A stretch of DNA of 64,000 bases from Streptomyces clavuligerus (lineage in GTDB: Bacteria; Actinomycetota; Actinomycetes; Streptomycetales; Streptomycetaceae): the NCBI RefSeq assembly GCF_005519465.1, contig NZ_CP027858.1:4340001-4404000 (forward strand). The letters are read 5' to 3'. Positions within the stretch are counted from its first letter, which is position 1. Each line of letters starts with the position of its first letter. The notes under the pieces were generated by a model. It was not told the DNA's origin. It was given only the letters and a program-made list of their open reading frames with translations, and did not search any database. Positions 63,349 through 64,000 of the stretch are shown one piece after another. The position numbers and the translations under genes are program-made.

Positions 63349-64000
63349 GGGCGGCACTTCTCCTCGGCGGTCCCGGTCGTCATCTGCTTCTCCGTGAAGC
63401 CGAAGGGCCGCATGATCTCCAGCAGCTCACCGCTCCGCTTCAGCGCGCGCAGCTCCCGGTTGAAGGCGTCGCGGAGCCCGGTCTCGGGGGTGCGGAAGGC
63501 GAAGGCGCCCATGTCCACCACCGGTTCGCCGTCGACATACGGGGTGACCTCGTCGGTCGCCTCGATACGGGTGGAGCCCGACTCCCGCACCACCTTGCGG
63601 ACGGCGACGGCGGTGCCCGCGAAGACATCGGCCCGGCCCTGTTCCACGGCGAGCAGCCCGGCGAGCTGGTCGGGCAGGGCGCGGACGCTCCGGACGCCCG
63701 CCGCCTCGGCATAAGCGATCTCCGCGTAGCCGACCCCGGTCGCCAGCCGGGCGCCGGACCGTGCGACGTCCTCGTAGGAGCGCAGTCCGCGCGGATTGCC
63801 CTTCGGGACGACGAAGGCGCTGAGCATCCGGTACTCGGGTTCCGCGAAGATCACCTGGCGGCAGCGGGCCGGGGTGATGTACATCCCGGCGGCCACCACG
63901 TCGAACTGGAGCGAGTTCAGCCCGGCGATCAGCGAGCCGAACTCGGTGGGGAACGGCTCCACCTCGTCGACGCCCAGCGCACGGAAGATCCGGCGGGCGA
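63345..64000 (-). CDS. ehuB: ABC importer substrate-binding protein (EhuB-like), 5' end missing
   Basis: Partial gene: the frame stays open to the window edge, so the N-terminus with signal peptide is absent. The visible 217 residues are a type II binding protein: VEPFPTEFGSLIAGLNSLQFDVVAAGMYITPARCRQVIFAEPEY, then FVVPKGNPRGLRSYEDVARSGARLATGVGYAE, ending near FGFTEKQM. The TEFGSLI/GMYITPARC wording resembles EhuB, the ectoine/hydroxyectoine-binding protein, so import of osmoprotectants is likely but not certain. The GTG at 63962 is internal, not the start. It heads the operon. Confidence 0.8.
   Translation of the reverse strand, partial: ARRIFRALGVDEVEPFPTEFGSLIAGLNSLQFDVVAAGMYITPARCRQVIFAEPEYRMLSAFVVPKGNPRGLRSYEDVARSGARLATGVGYAEIAYAEAAGVRSVRALPDQLAGLLAVEQGRADVFAGTAVAVRKVVRESGSTRIEATDEVTPYVDGEPVVDMGAFAFRTPETGLRDAFNRELRALKRSGELLEIMRPFGFTEKQMTTGTAEEKCRP

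Overview
The window is chromosomal DNA from a high-GC actinomycete, almost certainly Streptomyces. The support is very strong G/C bias at third codon positions, DasR-type operators in front of N-acetylglucosamine and chitin-oxidase genes, a cslA-glxA locus, CysO/CysM cysteine synthesis, and long GC-rich stem-loop terminators. Most of it looks like conserved core chromosome. I see no rRNA, IS element, prophage or CRISPR array.

Layout. 0-7.3 kb: two RDD membrane proteins separated by a degenerate repeat field, a secreted M6 metalloprotease, and a small protein with a TTA codon. 7.3-10.6 kb: pncA and pncB (NAD salvage), then clpS and a DUF2017 gene. 11-18 kb: an amino-acid permease, then the cysteine module (Mec peptidase, CysO, CysM), split by a cobalamin-riboswitch-controlled ABC importer; a cysteine-containing leader peptide precedes cysO. 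18-24.7 kb: an MBL-fold hydrolase, the GlcNAc phosphotransferase genes nagE2, nagE1 and nagF with two DasR-type operators, RNase PH, a lipoprotein and RdgB. 24.7-28.4 kb: tRNA-Leu(UAG), two coupled HNH nucleases, Bcp, DUF3618, a GroES-fold protein, and an SMR exporter behind a guanidine-III riboswitch. 28.5-36.5 kb: a bifunctional penicillin-binding protein, an ABC-2 exporter, DUF1707 and DUF445 proteins. 36.7-42.8 kb: CHRD and COG4315 secreted proteins, a lower-GC PLD nuclease-helicase-DUF3427 gene that looks acquired, and a SEC-C protein. 42.9-50.2 kb: DUF6412, a YidC paralogue, a fumarylacetoacetase-family enzyme, a Gfo/Idh/MocA oxidoreductase, an LATTG surface protein, a HAD-IIA phosphatase and a class F sortase pair. 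50.4-60 kb: the hyphal-tip glycan locus (GH6 lipoprotein, glxA, cslA), an NlpC/P60 protein with a Band-7 partner between two identical tRNA-Lys genes, and an AA10 LPMO under a DasR-type box. 60-64 kb: an IclR regulator and an ehu-like compatible-solute ABC importer running off the right edge.

Themes. DasR-type boxes link GlcNAc uptake at 20-22 kb with the LPMO at 59 kb, which belongs functionally with cslA/glxA. RNA-level control is unusually visible: a cobalamin riboswitch, a guanidine-III riboswitch whose alternative helix abuts the Shine-Dalgarno sequence, and a cysteine leader peptide. The best candidate for an unusual system is the PLD-helicase-DUF3427 gene. The CysO C-terminus with two extra residues, and the HNH pair with repeated N-terminal modules, are also worth testing.
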